Of a stretch of DNA of 64,000 nucleotides, positions 15,281 to 30,200 are shown piece after piece. The notes under the pieces were generated by a model. That model had not been told where the DNA came from. It searched no databases and saw only the letters and a list, made by a program, of their open reading frames with translations. Source of the DNA: Sweltsa coloradensis (lineage: Eukaryota; Arthropoda; Insecta; Plecoptera; Chloroperlidae); the NCBI GenBank assembly GCA_024449915.1, contig JAMZAV010000447.1:620001-684000 (forward strand), in the 5' to 3' direction. Numbering within the stretch: the first letter of the stretch is position 1; every line of letters begins with the position of its first letter. Made by a program: the position numbers and the translations under genes.

Positions 15281-18200
15281 ATTCCGGATTTTTTTCTCCA
15301 GTGTAGTGAAATGGAATCTTCGCTTCGCTCGCTACGCTCGCTACGCTCATCCAACAATGGAACAGTTGCAATAACAAACTTTTTAAATAGGCCTAGTTAC
15401 AAAATAAAATTTTAATCAGTGGAAAATAATCCTATGCTGGCAGTAAAATAATGAACAAATTGCGTCTTTTGTTCGAATCACGATAGTGCTGCGCATGTGA
15501 TGTGTGGTCTACAACATGGAAAGAGTCTAACATTTTGCAAATAAATCAATCTATCTATCCATCTGTAACTATTTACAAGGCACATAAATTCTAGGGTTGT
15601 TTCGAATTAGCCTTTTTGATTCTGGAGCTGTCCGCGGGTGGAATCGTATCCAGCTTGATTGATCAGTGTTTCCCGGTCTCTAGTTGGTCATTGTTCGCTT
15701 AAGTATTGGCTTGTTCCGATTTAAATTTAATGCCCCCCACTGAAAATCAGTTATATGTGACTGAGTGAGTACACTCTAAATATGAATTTTATTTCAATTA
15801 CTTTGACAAATATATAAATAGATACTGGTAGGTACCTACCATCGTTTACCTCAGACAAATCATTACCAAATGCTCTTAAGAAAAACAAATGTTTGGATGT
15901 AATTTATATGCTTGGAATGCAAAATGATTAATTACAGTATTTCTTATGATGTACCTAGTTCAAGTTCATTGTCAAGTTTATAACATGAGAACTAAATAAC
16001 AATTGAATGATCATTTGAGCAGTAGACTACAATACAATAGCTTATTTAAATAATTAGTTTGGTAGTGAGGCTATTGTGTATTGTCATAAGGGGGCTCACT
16101 TTTGTGAAAAGATTGTAATGTGGTGGATGCCCTATCCTACCATTCAACCAACATGTTCGCTAAAACTAGAAAATTGTGTTTTTCTGAAAACCTACAGCCG
16201 AGCTCCTTTTGCATTTGCCTATTTTGGAGTTGGTTTTAACACCATGTTTTGATTTTGTGCAATTATTACTTTATAACTCCGATTTTTATAATTTTTGGAT
16301 TTGGTATTTTTGGTCCTTGGTAACGGTTATTGAAGTGTAAAATATTTAAAATATAAGAATTTATACAATTTACCAATAATTTATTTATGATTATTGATAA
16401 ACAATTAGAGATTGAATCTCCCCTATAAGCTTCACTTTTCTGTCCATCTGTGCATGTATTATGTCCATCGTTAAAAATAGAAAACAGAATCCAATTACAA
16501 GCGGTATTTCACATTGACCTTTAACAAGGATGAACCAAATGTGTTTAGTGATTCGGGTCAGGGCGGCGGCAGTGCTAGCTAGCATCACCCAAATTTGACA
16601 TATAAATACCCGGCACCTCAACCACCAATGAGAATTGAATTCCCCAAAAAAAAGTATTTTATTGTGGTAGCCTTCTTAATACTCGGCGTCTTCATCACAA
16701 ATATTAGATTGGAACCCTTGGAAAAAATTAAGTATTTTAATATTAGGCCTATTTTGTAGGCTACAACAGGCAAAGTGGTGGGAAGAAAGGAAAATATGGC
16801 AAGAACAGGTGAGAAGACCTTGGGAAGAAGAAAGTGAAGAAAGAAGAATGAGACAATATGGGTGAAGAGTCAGGCAGCACACTTAGCAGACTTTGATAGA
16901 CCCGGGGCCAAAAAGTTTGGTGTTTGGTGGGATCCTCCTACCCCCTACCCAACTTCATTGTTGGATATAGTCAGATATTATTGGTTCTTCTTTGACAATC
17001 TGCTGATTAAGTAGCTATGCTCCCTCTTTTGGGTGCTCCCAAGCCTGTTGATAATTACTTCCCTTCCCGTACCAGTACCTACATTTAATTTTAAAAGTTC
17101 AGTAGGTAGGTACCTACATTTAATTTTAAACTTTAAATTTGTTTATATTTCAAACAGTATTTACCGAAATATAATTTTATTTATATAAATGGTATTATCT
17201 AGATAACTTTACTGCACTCAAAATTGAGTATGACAATTATTTAATACTATCTCTTGTGCAAAAAAAAATATTTTAAAGTTGGTTCCAGTTGTCAGATGAA
17301 AGAAGTTGTTGTGTTTGCAAGGCATTTGGCACATTCATATATCATGTGATGCACTGATAATGACACACCACATCCTGAGAATAGGCTATGCATGACTAAC
17401 GAGCCAAACAGCCACGCTTACTCATGCGTTCACAGAGTTTCAATGCCCCACTGTACCACACTAGAGCCTAGTACCAAGGTCGGAGAGCTATCAATCATAA
17501 TGCAATCATTAAAGAATGCATCTGGCTTTTGCTTTTAAACCATTCAACATTCCAATGAGTAATTACTAGCCTGTTACCAAAGCATATTTACACTAGGAAA
17601 ACGCTTAAGTCCCGCCGCGTTGTTGGATGAGCGTAATCGGTGCATTGACCTGCCATGTGTTATGCAGATTTTCTGTTATTTTGTGAAAAAATTATTACTA
17701 AGTCGATTTTTTTTAAATTAAATTAAATTAAATAAAAAATTAACTTTATTCTTTTATTTTTTCTTAATCGTAATTTTAAAAAAAGAAAAAAATCGTAAAA
17801 TTGCTATTTTCATAAGAAATAATTATTCGATTGCGCTCAAATTTTACACGAATATAATAATTCATAAAATTAAGGTTCTGTAAAAAAATCATTAAAATCG
17901 GATTAAGCATGTAGATGTTATAAGTCGAAGAAATTTTGTAAAAATCGAAAAAAATCGTAAATTTGCGTTTTTCATGAGAAATAATTTTTCGATTGCGCTC
18001 AAAAACCTGGCAGTTCTAAGTTCAGAGATTTCGAAAGCCTCCATAAAATTTCATCGCAATTGGAGTATTGGTTTAGCCGGAATCGTGTTAACAAACAGCC
18101 AAAAATACAGAAAAAAAAAAAAAAACATTCCGCATTTTTTCTCTCCAGTGTAGTGAAATGGAATCTTCGCTTCGCTCGCTACGCTCATCCAAAAAATCTC

Positions 18201-21200
18201 CAATTCAAAAAAAAAGAATTTATGATCGTGGATTATGATGTGCGATGCCTAGCCATATGATATAGGCCTGGTGATTCCGAAATAGTTTTGCCGATGCCGA
18301 CGGCATCAACGGGTGAATCGCGGCCAATTAACGATGAGTAGCTAAATTGGGGTCTGCTGATTGTTTCAATATTCACATGCCAATGACCTCAGTATCACCA
18401 AGGTTGCTTAGAAAAACTTGAACTCTATTGTAAACCATAACACAAACACAAATATTCTGTTACAGTATTGTACAAGAAATGTGTGATGACTGATAATTCA
18501 TTAGCTAAATTTGTGAATAATCTCACCTTATTATTTTGAAGTCCAATACATAGGCCTTTATCCTAACACACCCAATACGAATTATATCTCAAATTTTGAT
18601 AGTGACGTCAAGATATATGATATCAACAGCTTACTGCTTAAAACCTGAAGTTAGGTAGGCACAGTTAAATGTAGGCCTAATCAAAATGATGATGTTTCAT
18701 TCCCACATAAATTTCAATTACCGGTAGCCCAAGGGGTTGGAATAAAACGAGTTCACTGTTGTAAAAGAATTGTACTACACAACTACATTGTTCATGATGA
18801 CGACGACAAGAACCGGGGTGGTAGGCCTAGGTAATTTAATGTTAAGTTTGTTTATTTTTAAATTATAAAATTAATTGATAAGGCCTACCTACATAATTAG
18901 ATAGTAGCCTACATAGGCCTACATAGTAATAAGAAATAGTAGTGTACCGTGTGTACTGTGTATGTACCTAATAAATTGTAAGACACTTTATTTGTAAAAT
19001 AAAAAATAACCTTTGAGTGAGGAATTTTACAGCCAGCAAAGAATCCTACATGTCACTCTATCTAGATCCGGACTAATACAGCTTACGAGAGGTGTAGCTA
19101 GCAACAAGCTAGATGAATGCACTTGAAAGAGATACTAGGTCAGATTTCGAGGAGATAAGCAGGAAGTGGATAGAACTACCACGTGGACTTCTCTGAAGCC
19201 AACACTTGATGGCACCAGGATCTATCCACTATCTACAGTTCCTAAATGTATTTTGTGGTAAAATGTCATAAGAAATTCAAATAAAGTCAATATTGATAAG
19301 TGGTAGGGCCTATGTAGGCTACATAATAAGGATGAACTAGAGTTAACCGAGGCCCACCTTACCTTATCTTATTTGTTTACTAATGAAAGAGATAAATTTG
19401 TAAACTAGCCTTGAACAGATTGTGTAAAGTAGGCTAGCCTACTTGTAAACTTTATAATCAGCGTGGAGTAACCAAGTCTTGCCCCGATAGAAAATATAAA
19501 TACGTAACTAAAAGTACCGGTATATTCACACCAATTTCTGTCAACGTAACCTTCCTCAAAAGTAGGTAGGCCTAGGTTTGTGGTTGGCTAGGGATGGGAG
19601 TGAAAAGTGAACAAGTGGGTTGGGCAGTAACAAGAAGGGGATGGGGAGAAATAACACTTTGAGCTTTAAGTTTAGTTTGTGGCAGGATTTACAGGTACCC
19701 ACTTTCTCAATTCACCTCGACCATTCAAAGTCAACTTCCTGGAAATCGACCTCTACCTGGAGGACGGGACAGTAACCTATTGCAGTACTTTGACACACGG
19801 GTCATACTCGTCTTTTTACAGGGGAAGCTTTTTAGAGGTGCCAAAATAGCAAAATAACGAAATTTGAAATTGTATTTTTTTTTAAATTGGCTCATTTTTT
19901 TTACAAAATATGTGAATTAGTAGTAAGTAGTACGTAGTATGAATTCTAAATTTATGATCCAAAATCAAAAAGGGTGGAAAGAACAAAACAGAGATTTCAA
20001 AAATCCCCGTAATTTTAAAACAGGCTAACATGCTGAATTTTTAAACCACAAAAATGTAATGCATATTTAAAAAAATAAAAAAAATAATATTTCTAGCTAG
20101 GCCTAAGCATTGAAAACAATGGATTAATCTAAAATAAGGCCTAATGAGCTAGATGTTAACAAAATTTGCTATGTTCCGGAAAAAAATTGTAGGCTATATA
20201 GGCCCTATAAAGTATCAGAAAAAATGCAATTTTTCATTTTGTAGCCTACCCTACAAACCTAAATTTCTAAAACTAGGCCACTTCGCAAACGCTTTTTCTA
20301 GTCGCGTTGATGGATGTGCTTTTCTGCAAGTTTTTAGTAGGCTTTGCCTGGGATCTCTTTACTGTTTAATTTCAAGTCCCATTGCAAAATCATTCTTGCT
20401 AAATTAGGTAGGTATTAATTGCCATGGTAGGGTACACCAATTAATTGGATGAGCGAAGCAAAGACTTCAATTTCAATTGGTTGTTGACTTGAAACAATTG
20501 GTTGGTGATGGTCGAAGGGTGTTGGGGTTGGGTTGGGTTGGTTTCCCTCCCTCCCTCTCGCCCACGTACAAAAGGTTGAACACGTGCTACTCTATTCATG
20601 CCATGTGCTCGCAATTTTTAAGTGAAGTGATCGACAAATCATCAAGTTGACCGGTCGTTTGATAAGGGAAGTTATGATATGTTATGTCCATGGCATAAAT
20701 AATTTGACACTTTTATTTACTGTGAGTGTTACCAAAATGTACACTATTAATATTTTACTATTAAAATCGTGTTGCGGAAATAAAGACTTTAAAACCACAT
20801 TACAAAAGTATAAAATGTAAATATTAATGTTACGCCTGTCGTTTCACTCGGGCTGATTGAGTTAGGCATAGACATATCATGCTGCATTGTCCCTCTACTG
20901 CCCCCCCCCTGAACGTTTTTGATTATATTACGAAATATTAAAACAATATTATCAAAGATTAAACTTTATACGCGTTTCCAAGCAAAGATAGATGGCAGCA
21001 CTAAAACGCAACATGTCGGACCGATCGGTGATAGAGGCGAGCTGCTTACGGCGGGCGAAATATATATTCAGTTAGGTTCAACTTGATTTTTGTTACATTT
21101 CTGATCATTTGCGAAAACATTGTTGATTATGTCATATCGTCCGCGTATTTTATTAGTAAGATTCGTAAGTTTTGGGGATCGGCTTTATTAAAAACGGTAA

Positions 21201-24200
21201 TTTAATGGCATTTTAAATTACAACAAATAATTGAGATTATTTGATGATATTAGCTCGAAAAGAACAAACCACACTGTTAAACAATTAAATACAGATACAA
21301 GTGTGTCAAATAATGTTGAATGATGAAGATCGATGATATTTTGCCAAGAAAATATTGCCCACCAATACTAATAATTTCAATAATTTACTTGATATCTAAA
21401 AATCAAAAGAGCTTCTAGCAAATTATAGCCCTACACTACTTGTTTTGCACGTTTTCTACATCGTTTTACAATGTAAACGCAATTGGAGTAGACCTATATA
21501 TATTTATCTACTATAAACTTAGGATTGTTTTTTAAAATATACATTTTATTAAAACTAGGCCTATTGAATAGCTGATGGCCTTTTTATTATTGTTTTGTAT
21601 GTCAATAATGGCATGACGCGTCATTCTGCAGACAGCTTTAAAATCTTGTAGGTCATATCATTATAGGCCTACTTATTCTATTGTAATAATATAAATGTAT
21701 TTATTATGATATTATCTATAATATTATGTAATAAATGAACAATGACGGTAAACGGTATATGTAGGCCTACATTAATTATATTAGGTAGAAAAGGAGTTGG
21801 GACTTGTGCATAAGCCCTTATACAACTATCATTATTATTGTTATTGATTTGTTATTATTATTATTATGACTTTATTTATATTAAATCATCATAATAAAAC
21901 TAAATAAGTATATCTCAATTAAAAGTGCCATGAGAAGCGAGCGATACTGTATGTGTGTGTTTACTATGAGTTGTGAACATTCTTGACGGTTTGAATTTGA
22001 TTAAGTATTTATCGTACCCTGTTAGCCTATATTTAGTATATAGCCTATACATACCAATGATTTATTATAACACAATTAGAGAATTGTAATATGGATACAA
22101 ATGCCATCCTCGGTGTCTCATGGGTGCATGGGGCGCAGGTTTGAATATAGCAATATTATTCTGGTGGACATGATCTCGAATCCCGCAAATTAAAGAGCGA
22201 TTTTATCATTTTGGTGTACCCCCATGCATTTGATTATCATCAATTAACAACATTTTGGGAGAGCAACGACAATGTACCTGTGGTTGTACATATTTATAAG
22301 TGACAAACACGGAATGACATGTGTTCTTCAGGTAAGCACATAGTGCGCTCCTCCGACTATCACTGATCGGACAGTTGCATTTTTCGCCACCAGGTAGCAA
22401 CCCCTTTGCTTGGAAACGCGTATAGGCCTACCATATTTGCTCTAGTATTATTTTTGTCTACCCTAACTTCAAAACCACGCTTTGCCACAGTCAGTGGTAT
22501 GCCTACGCTAGAGAAAAAAAAACTGTTTGCTCACCATTTTCAAAGAATGAAGACTGGTCCGTTCAGTCCAGTCTGAAGAGTGAGCAGTTCCGTTTTCCTT
22601 AGGACGTTTCCTCTTGAGTGTGTGTCCATTCGACTGAGGTTTCCATGTGGCGGGCTGGGGAGGACAAACTAGAAGAAAGAAAACATATCTGTTAGTGTTA
22701 GCATAATATTGCACAAGACCTACACTCCTCCTTCCATCCAATGACCCCCAACCCCACCCCACTAACGTTCAGTATTATTAATTAGTTTTAGTGCGCTTTG
22801 ACAGTGAAGTGATGCAGATCGTAAACCCTTCCCACATCATCATCCTCCAACCCCCACCACCTCCTATTACCCCTTGTCACCCTAAATTTCACCTCCTATC
22901 TCTACAACCTCTCCTAATACAGATCACATGCTGCCCCCACATACTCCATGACAGGTCTACCACCACCTTGTAGGCTTTCGTATGATCTGGCCCCTCTTAA
23001 ATTCCTCATAACAAAGCCCAAAAATCAATTCCCCTTCCTAACTACTTCCTGCCCGGCTGCACTTGTCCATTCTATTCGCTATGACCCATTTGCAAGATAC
23101 CGGTACCTACCTAACTCTTTAATCCATGTGCCATAAGACCCAGTTCTCACTAATAGTTATTGTTATAAGTAGGGATGGGATTTGACCGGTCAAATTCAAA
23201 TTTGGTCAATTGACGGTCAAATGTAAAAAATCATAAATTTTATTTCATTAAATAATTAGTATATTTATTTTTTAAATGTTGTGGTGACAAAAGCTTTTTT
23301 TATTTAAAAGCTTGTTAAATGCATATTAAGTGGCATATCATCATCGTCGATGCTGTCATCAGTCCCTTTCTCCGATTCAGCTTCAGCTTACCCAGAAGCT
23401 ATTATATTCTAGGCCTATTTGTCTATTATAATTCATAATATAACTACATACCCTACATAATAAATAATAATTAAAATAAAATATTACCTAATTAAAACAT
23501 TTTTAATTGAAAAAGAAAGAAAGAAATGTTATCGTTTACATAACAATTCAAATTCAAATATAAAAATTCAAATAATTTTAAGTTTTAAATGCAATATAGA
23601 CCTACACATGTTATCTTTAAGTCAATTGACTGGTCAATTGACCAAAAGTATTTGACCGGTCAATTGACCTTGTGCAACCCTAGTTATAGGCGCTCCACGC
23701 TAAGAAAGGAGTTGCGCGCGCTTTTAACGGGTGAATTGTAGCCATTCAGCAGGCTCCAATTTAAAATAACGATTGCTGATTGGCCCGTCGAAAGCGCGCG
23801 CATCTGCTTTCTTAGCGTGGAGCGCCTATATAAGGGAATAGGACTTAGGACTAAATGTTAAATATAGTTTTTGTTTTAGTTAGGCTATATAAGAAATGGG
23901 GAATTTGCATAACATTATTTTATGGTTCTACTGGGTTAAGGCAACCTTCCTTTACACAAAAATATCTTATTTTCTTGATTTTGAGGATATTTTCATTTAT
24001 AAAATAAGGGTGAAAGTTTCCTAGATATTTTGGCGGGAAAAAACGGGTCATACGTCACCAGCCTTCATGATGCCAATCAACCAATCATGTAACGATATAT
24101 CAAGTTACTCGCTGACGGAGATTATCTTGGCTGTGGAAGCGTATTTTGACATCTAGTTTGTTCTAAAATGCTTAATATTTCATTTTAAACATTTAGTAAT

Positions 24201-27200
24201 ATCACAACGTAAGCTTTAACCGCATTTTAATTGATAACAAGCAGGGGTCGAAATTAACGCTCGCCCGCTCGCCCGAGGCTAGTGAAACTTTGCTTGGGCT
24301 AGTAAAAATCTCATTTCACTAGCCCGACGGGCGAGTACTTTTTCCAGAGTTCCCAATTGCCGTTAAAAAAATCTTAATATTTCCCGCCCGTAACCTAACG
24401 AGTATCCAGTAGTTGTGCTACCTAGTATGGAAAATCGTTCTAAATATGTAAACAAAATAAAAATCTCTTAATTTTGGCTAATATTTTTAATATTTTTGTG
24501 AAAATTGTTTCCGGTTACTCTCTAATTCCCCACACCCACACATCAAACCCTGCGAATATTGTGATTTTAGAGGAGTCACTGAGGCTTCCGCGGACACGAG
24601 TTTAGGCGCACAGCTTTCTGTTTTTTTCCTTTTTTTGAGTTATCGGCTTATAACATTTTATAAAATTTCAGCATAATGTAAATAGATAGAGAATAAATTA
24701 ATGATTTCCAGTACGCGTATACCTAAATTATTCAATCAATTTTGAATTAAAAATTAGTGAAATAGACGTAATTTACTCCATTTTGATCAACTCGGGAATT
24801 TCTTCCAAGTGTACAATTTTTAAGGCAAATTTGCATACTGCATATCAACGTTTAAGTTGGAACGCGCTGGTTAATTTGGTTTTATCTTAAGATAAATTGT
24901 TTAGTCTAGAATTGAAATCCGTTTTGAATTTCCCATTTTTTCACGTTTTGGACTTCTGTCTCGCAATGGATCGTTAAGGTTTATTTGGCGAGCGTTTCCA
25001 TTTGACTCTGCCGGAAAAATTAGTCACTGGTTTTGTTTTTTTTTTTTGTTTTTTTGTTTTTTTGTTTGTTTGTATGTCTTGCCATAACGTTCGAACGGAG
25101 GCTCGGATCGAGTTGAAATTTTGACCATCCGCAAGCTTCGTTCTCGATTGAATGCCATTAGTTTTGTGGCAAAATCGTTCAAAAAGTTAAAAAGTTACAT
25201 TAAAGTTAATCGAAAGTTTTTTTCTAAAACTTAACGGGGACAAAATCTGAGATAGCCGAATCATTTAGAATGTCCGTCCGGTCACGAATATGTTAATTTT
25301 ATTTTGATCCGATAAGTAGTGTAGATGGAAATTACATTATAACAAAAGTAACGTTGCCATGGCAACGAAAAGACGCGCGAAGTTTCTAATGCACTGCCAC
25401 CTAGAAGTAATCAAAATACTTTCGAGGAAGCAGTCTATTATTTGTCAACAAAGAGTTTAAATAGTTTTCCAAAGGAGTCAAGGTCTTCTAGATGGCGGGA
25501 TTTTATTCACAAAGTAAAGGTTTACACACGGGTTTACCCAAATACCTTGGCAATAATAAATAATATTGGAAACATGGCCCTGTGGACAGCGAACGTCGCA
25601 AATTTTAAAATTTAAAAAATGTGCAATGTGGGTCTAGCTATAGCACGTGCTCGCTTATCAACGCGTCCAACTGAGCGTTTCCTAGTTTAATAATTAAGTG
25701 CACATATCAATATAAAAGTTCATTATTAACATTCATGCAAAATTTGGTAAAGATATTAGGCCTACCAACTGTTCATCAGAAATAATCAACACCATTTGAA
25801 CCATTTGAGTTGGGCCAAACATTCATGTTTGATCATTTTATATCAATATGACCTATTTGATTGCGGGCTAGTAAAAATGCTCTCGGGCTAGAGGACTATT
25901 GCTGCCATTAGCCCGTAGGGCTAGTGGCAAATAAAGTTAATTTCGACCCCTGATAATAAGTAAAAACACAATGTTGATTATAAAACTTGGAAAAGGACAT
26001 CAACTGTTGTTTATTGTTGGCCATTGTTGTGTGAACCAAAGACTTTGGTAAAAGGAGGGAATTTCGTTGTTTATCTAGGCGGCCGTGTTCGTCATGAAGG
26101 CCGGTGACGTAGGCAGCCGTTTCAAAATAAATGTGCGGGAAATTTAAAAGGTCAAACTTTGACCCTCAATAGATATTGAACGATTAACTTTAAAAACCTT
26201 AAATTATCGTTTATTAAGATATTAAGATTGCACAGATAGACTATGTGGTTGTTAGTAAAGACAAGCATAGGAGTCTGAAGGATGTAAAGGTCATTCCAAG
26301 TGTAGGACTAGATGGAGACCATAGGCTGCTAGTAGCAGATATCCAAATAGAGGGAAGTGTTCGAAAGAGAAAAGAATTTGCGGAAAGAAAGCTCAAAGTA
26401 TGGAAATTAAGTGAGACGGCAGTCAGAGAAGAATATCAACAGAGGATTAGGAAAGAGATCCCAAAGGGAGAGATCCAAGGAGTGGAGAAAGAATGGGAGG
26501 CGTTTAAGAGAGCACTGGTGCAGGCAACAGAGAAGACGTGTGGAAGGACAAGTGGGGTAAGAAAAGAGAGAAGCTTACAAAAACGCAAAGAGGGAAGCAC
26601 AAAGAACGGTTAAAGAAGAGAAAGCAGAAGATTGGAAGAAGTTTGCTAAGAAACTGGAGAAAGACTCAGAAGGAAACAAGAAGATGCTGTATGGCATAGT
26701 GAAGAGTAAGAGGAAGGAAAGAGGGGGACAAAGGTACCTAACGGATGACTCGGAGAGACTCATTACAGATGCAGAGGAGGTCAAGGAAACTTGGAAAGAG
26801 TATTTCAATCAATTGCTGAATGCAGGAGCAGATGCAGATGCAGAAGGCAGAGATGTAGAGTTGGAAGGGGTGGCGGAAGAAGAAGATGAGAATGGACCGA
26901 CCTGGCAAGAAGTGGAGATGGCATTAAAAAGGATGAAGAATGGGAAGACTGCAGGAGTTGACGAACTGGTGGTGGAAATGATCAAAGCTGGGGGCCCAGT
27001 TGTTATGCATTGGCTGTACAGAGTGATTAGAGTGGTATGGAGGGAAAAGAAGGTGCCAAGAGATTGGGAGAAAGGGGTGATTGTCCCTATATACAAGAAG
27101 GGTGATCGAAAAAAATGTAGTAACTACAGGGGATCACTTTACTATGTCACACAGCAAAGATTTATGAAAGGATTGTTGACAGAAGAATAAGGGAAGAGGT

Positions 27201-30200
27201 TGATCACATGTTGAATGAGGAACAATACGGTTTTAGAATGGGGAGATCCACAATAGATCCTATATTCATACTTAGACAGGCCATGGAAAAGAGTTGGGAG
27301 CTGGGTAAAAAAAATGAGTATGGTCTTCCTAGACATCGAGAAGGCTTATGATAGTGTGCCAAGGAATGTAGTGTGGGAAAGCCTTGGAAAGAAAAGGGGG
27401 GACAAAGGACTGATAGACAGGGTTAGAAGTATGTACATAGTATGTGAAGCTGTGTAAAAACACAGTTTTGGGCTGTCAGGGTGGTTCCAAATAACACAAG
27501 GACTGAGGCAGGGAAGTGTGCTGTCACCACTGCTATTTATAATAGTGATGGATGACATCCACAACAAAGTAAAGATGGAGGGAACGGAAGAGGTAGAGGT
27601 TTTGCTGTTTGCCGATGATTTCGTGGCATGGTCGGAGCATGAGGAGGTACTCCAGAGGTACACAGACCTGTGGAAGAGGCACATTGAAGAGGCCGGCATG
27701 AAGATAAGTGTGATCAAGAGCAAGGTTGTTACTATGCCAGGAGAAGGAGATGTAAGGAACTACCATGCAGAGATCAAGATTGGAGCAGAAACCCTTGGAG
27801 GTGGTGGAGAGTTTTGGAATACCTAGGAAGTGAAATAATGGCAAGCGGAAGATCAAAAAGGAAATCACTAACAGAATCCAAAAGGCCAGCAACTTCTACC
27901 AGTGCGTAAAAGGCCTGGTGTGGGATAGGGAAATACCTATACAGTGCAAGATGACACTATACAAGACCTACTTCATACCGATCCTCACATATGCGGCCTG
28001 GACCACCTGGACTATGGGTGACAGAGAAGAAAGCCAAATTCAGGCGGCGGAGATGAGATTCCTGAGGAGCACAGTGGGCAAGACAAGAAGAGATAGAATT
28101 AGAAATACAAACATCAGAGAGATGCTTGGGGTGGAGAAGTTAGGTGACAGGATGGGAAGGACACGTCTGAGATGGTTTGGGCATATGAAACGAATGACGG
28201 AAGAGAGGATGCCCAGGAGAATGTATGAGAAAAGAATCGAAGGAAGAAGAAGATGGGGGAGACCACGGAAGAGATGGAAGGAGACCATAGCAAGAGACCT
28301 ACATACTAGAGGAGAGAGCTGGAAGAATGTAGCAGAGACTCGATTGTGGGAGGATAGGAAGAAGTGGAAGAATTTGGTCGCGAAACCCAAGCTGACCCTG
28401 CCAGAAGCAGGAAACGGCGATGGATAATGATGATGATGATGATGATGATGATGATCATTTTTAGACAAATATCTATAAATTGCACATACTTTTAACGATA
28501 TCTGGAACTTATGCAAATTCCCGATTGAACAAGAGCTTAAACAACAACATTCTTACAACGGACTAATCAGACGTCAATAATCCTTATGATCGACCAATCA
28601 AAAGAAGTAACTTCATTATGACAGGCCAATAAAACATTAGCCTACTAACCAATTAAGATAATTGTATTTCTTATAACCAAAACAATTTTTTACGATGGTT
28701 CTGGGAACTGGGCCTAACGAAGCAACCTCAATCCCTTTAATTGCCTTGCACAAAACGTAATTGAATACAAATAATCATATCCATGATTGATCGTATTGTG
28801 TACGCTATTGCTAGCTCATGGGGAATGAAGAAGCTCAAGTTTGATTATACTCCCTGATTTGCTGTTCCTGATTTTTGGCCAACCTCATATTCGTTTGAGT
28901 GGGATCGTCTAATAAATCAGTTTTTTTTCTTTTCGTTTTTCTTTTTTAATTTTTTTTTTCTTTTTTCTTTTTTCTTTTTCCTTTCCTTTTCTTTTCATTC
29001 CCCACCCTTTTTTAAATTTGATTCATTCATTTAATGCATATAATATCATTCTATTTGTTACCAAAATTCTTGTGTTAAATGCATTGTTGTTGTAATGCTA
29101 CTATTTCAAATATTTACGAAAATGTAGTTTATTGTTGTTTCTTGCATCTAGGCCTATGTAATTAGATTTATTTAGTTGTCCTCCTTTGTAAATCAGTTTA
29201 TATAACTGAATAGGATAGATGTTAAATAAATAATATATAAATAAATAAGACAATGCAGTAAATTACATTTAAATAATATAGGTATTTTAATGTAGGCCTA
29301 AGCCTTAGCAGTGAAATATCATCCAATGGTAGGTAGTTCTAAGCCCTACATAAAAACTTTTTTTGAGTTTATTTGGATTAAGGGCGCGTCAACCGTTGGG
29401 TCATAATGTGTCACTCTAGCCTAGGGGATTTGGGGAGGAAAGTCTCATGCTGGTCAGAACCAGCCACAGGTAGGGAGAGGAAAGGGGGGTTCTTACGTCG
29501 CAGTCATTATTGTCTTTGTCATTGTTTGTGTTGACGTCAAGGGAATGGGGAGAGGTCCCCGACGACGACTGCCAGAGGTCACCTCTAGTTTCAAGGAGTT
29601 ATATAGCTACCCTTCTTACTAGCTGATGTTTGCAAGATGGTCTTTTTCTCTAGAATTGCCTTTTAAGATTAGGCCTAGGCCTAGCTAGCAGAGCCATAAT
29701 CTGGGCCAAATTCTACCCCAAACCACCTAACCTACCTGGCAGTGATCAAGCTGTTGAAGAGCCCTACATTTTTGTTTTAATAGGACTTTTAATAAGTAGG
29801 CCACCCGTAGGCCTAGGGTAAGAAAACGGTATACAAGAAGCAAGGGTAGGCCCTAGGACCTAACCGAATAGTGTTCTTTGCCGTTCTTGGTCTCATTACT
29901 TGGTCTTGTTCTTATTCTTGGTCTGATTCCTGGTCTTGTTACTAGATTGCTTCATGCATTTTATCTTTAATTTATTTATGTAATTTATCGGACGTATCGT
30001 AAACAGCCGCCATGTTCTAGTACTAAGAACAAGATCAGGTGTCCTTTTCCGATTCTTGTTCTCATTCCCAGATTTCGGCGAGTCTCGATCGTGCGCTCGA
30101 CTATTCGGATGCTACTAGCTACGTCACGGATATCATGACGCCTAACGGTGACGTAAAACGAGAATAAGACCAGGGAATGAACGCGTTTTGGCACTATTCG

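Larger units (their letters stand above)
23894..28521. mobile_element. Foldback/TIR element X, interrupted by other elements
   Basis: The left arm starts GGGAATTTGCATAA and includes GGTCATACGTCACCAGCC, CTTCATGATG. The right arm carries the diverged complement (GTCATGAAGG, CCGGTGACGTAGGC at 26094-26116) and ends TTATGCAAATTCCC at 28521. The right arm is split by the LINE at 26235-28456. The loop holds the hAT element at 24244-25951. Arm similarity is moderate, so this is a reconstruction. Confidence 0.5.

Noticed and set aside
21129..21164. Twelve-codon plus-strand ATG frame ending at a GTAAGT donor ([12 protein letters not shown])
   Set aside because: Too short to support, and no compatible downstream plus-strand exon was found.
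22206..22400. Cysteine-containing minus-strand frame as another Pcyt1 exon
   Set aside because: Its ends lack matching acceptor and donor phases, and exon 2 to exon 3 joins correctly without it.
28920..29010. T/C-rich stretch as a splice or regulatory tract
   Set aside because: Looks like a simple low-complexity tract; no exon follows on the matching strand.
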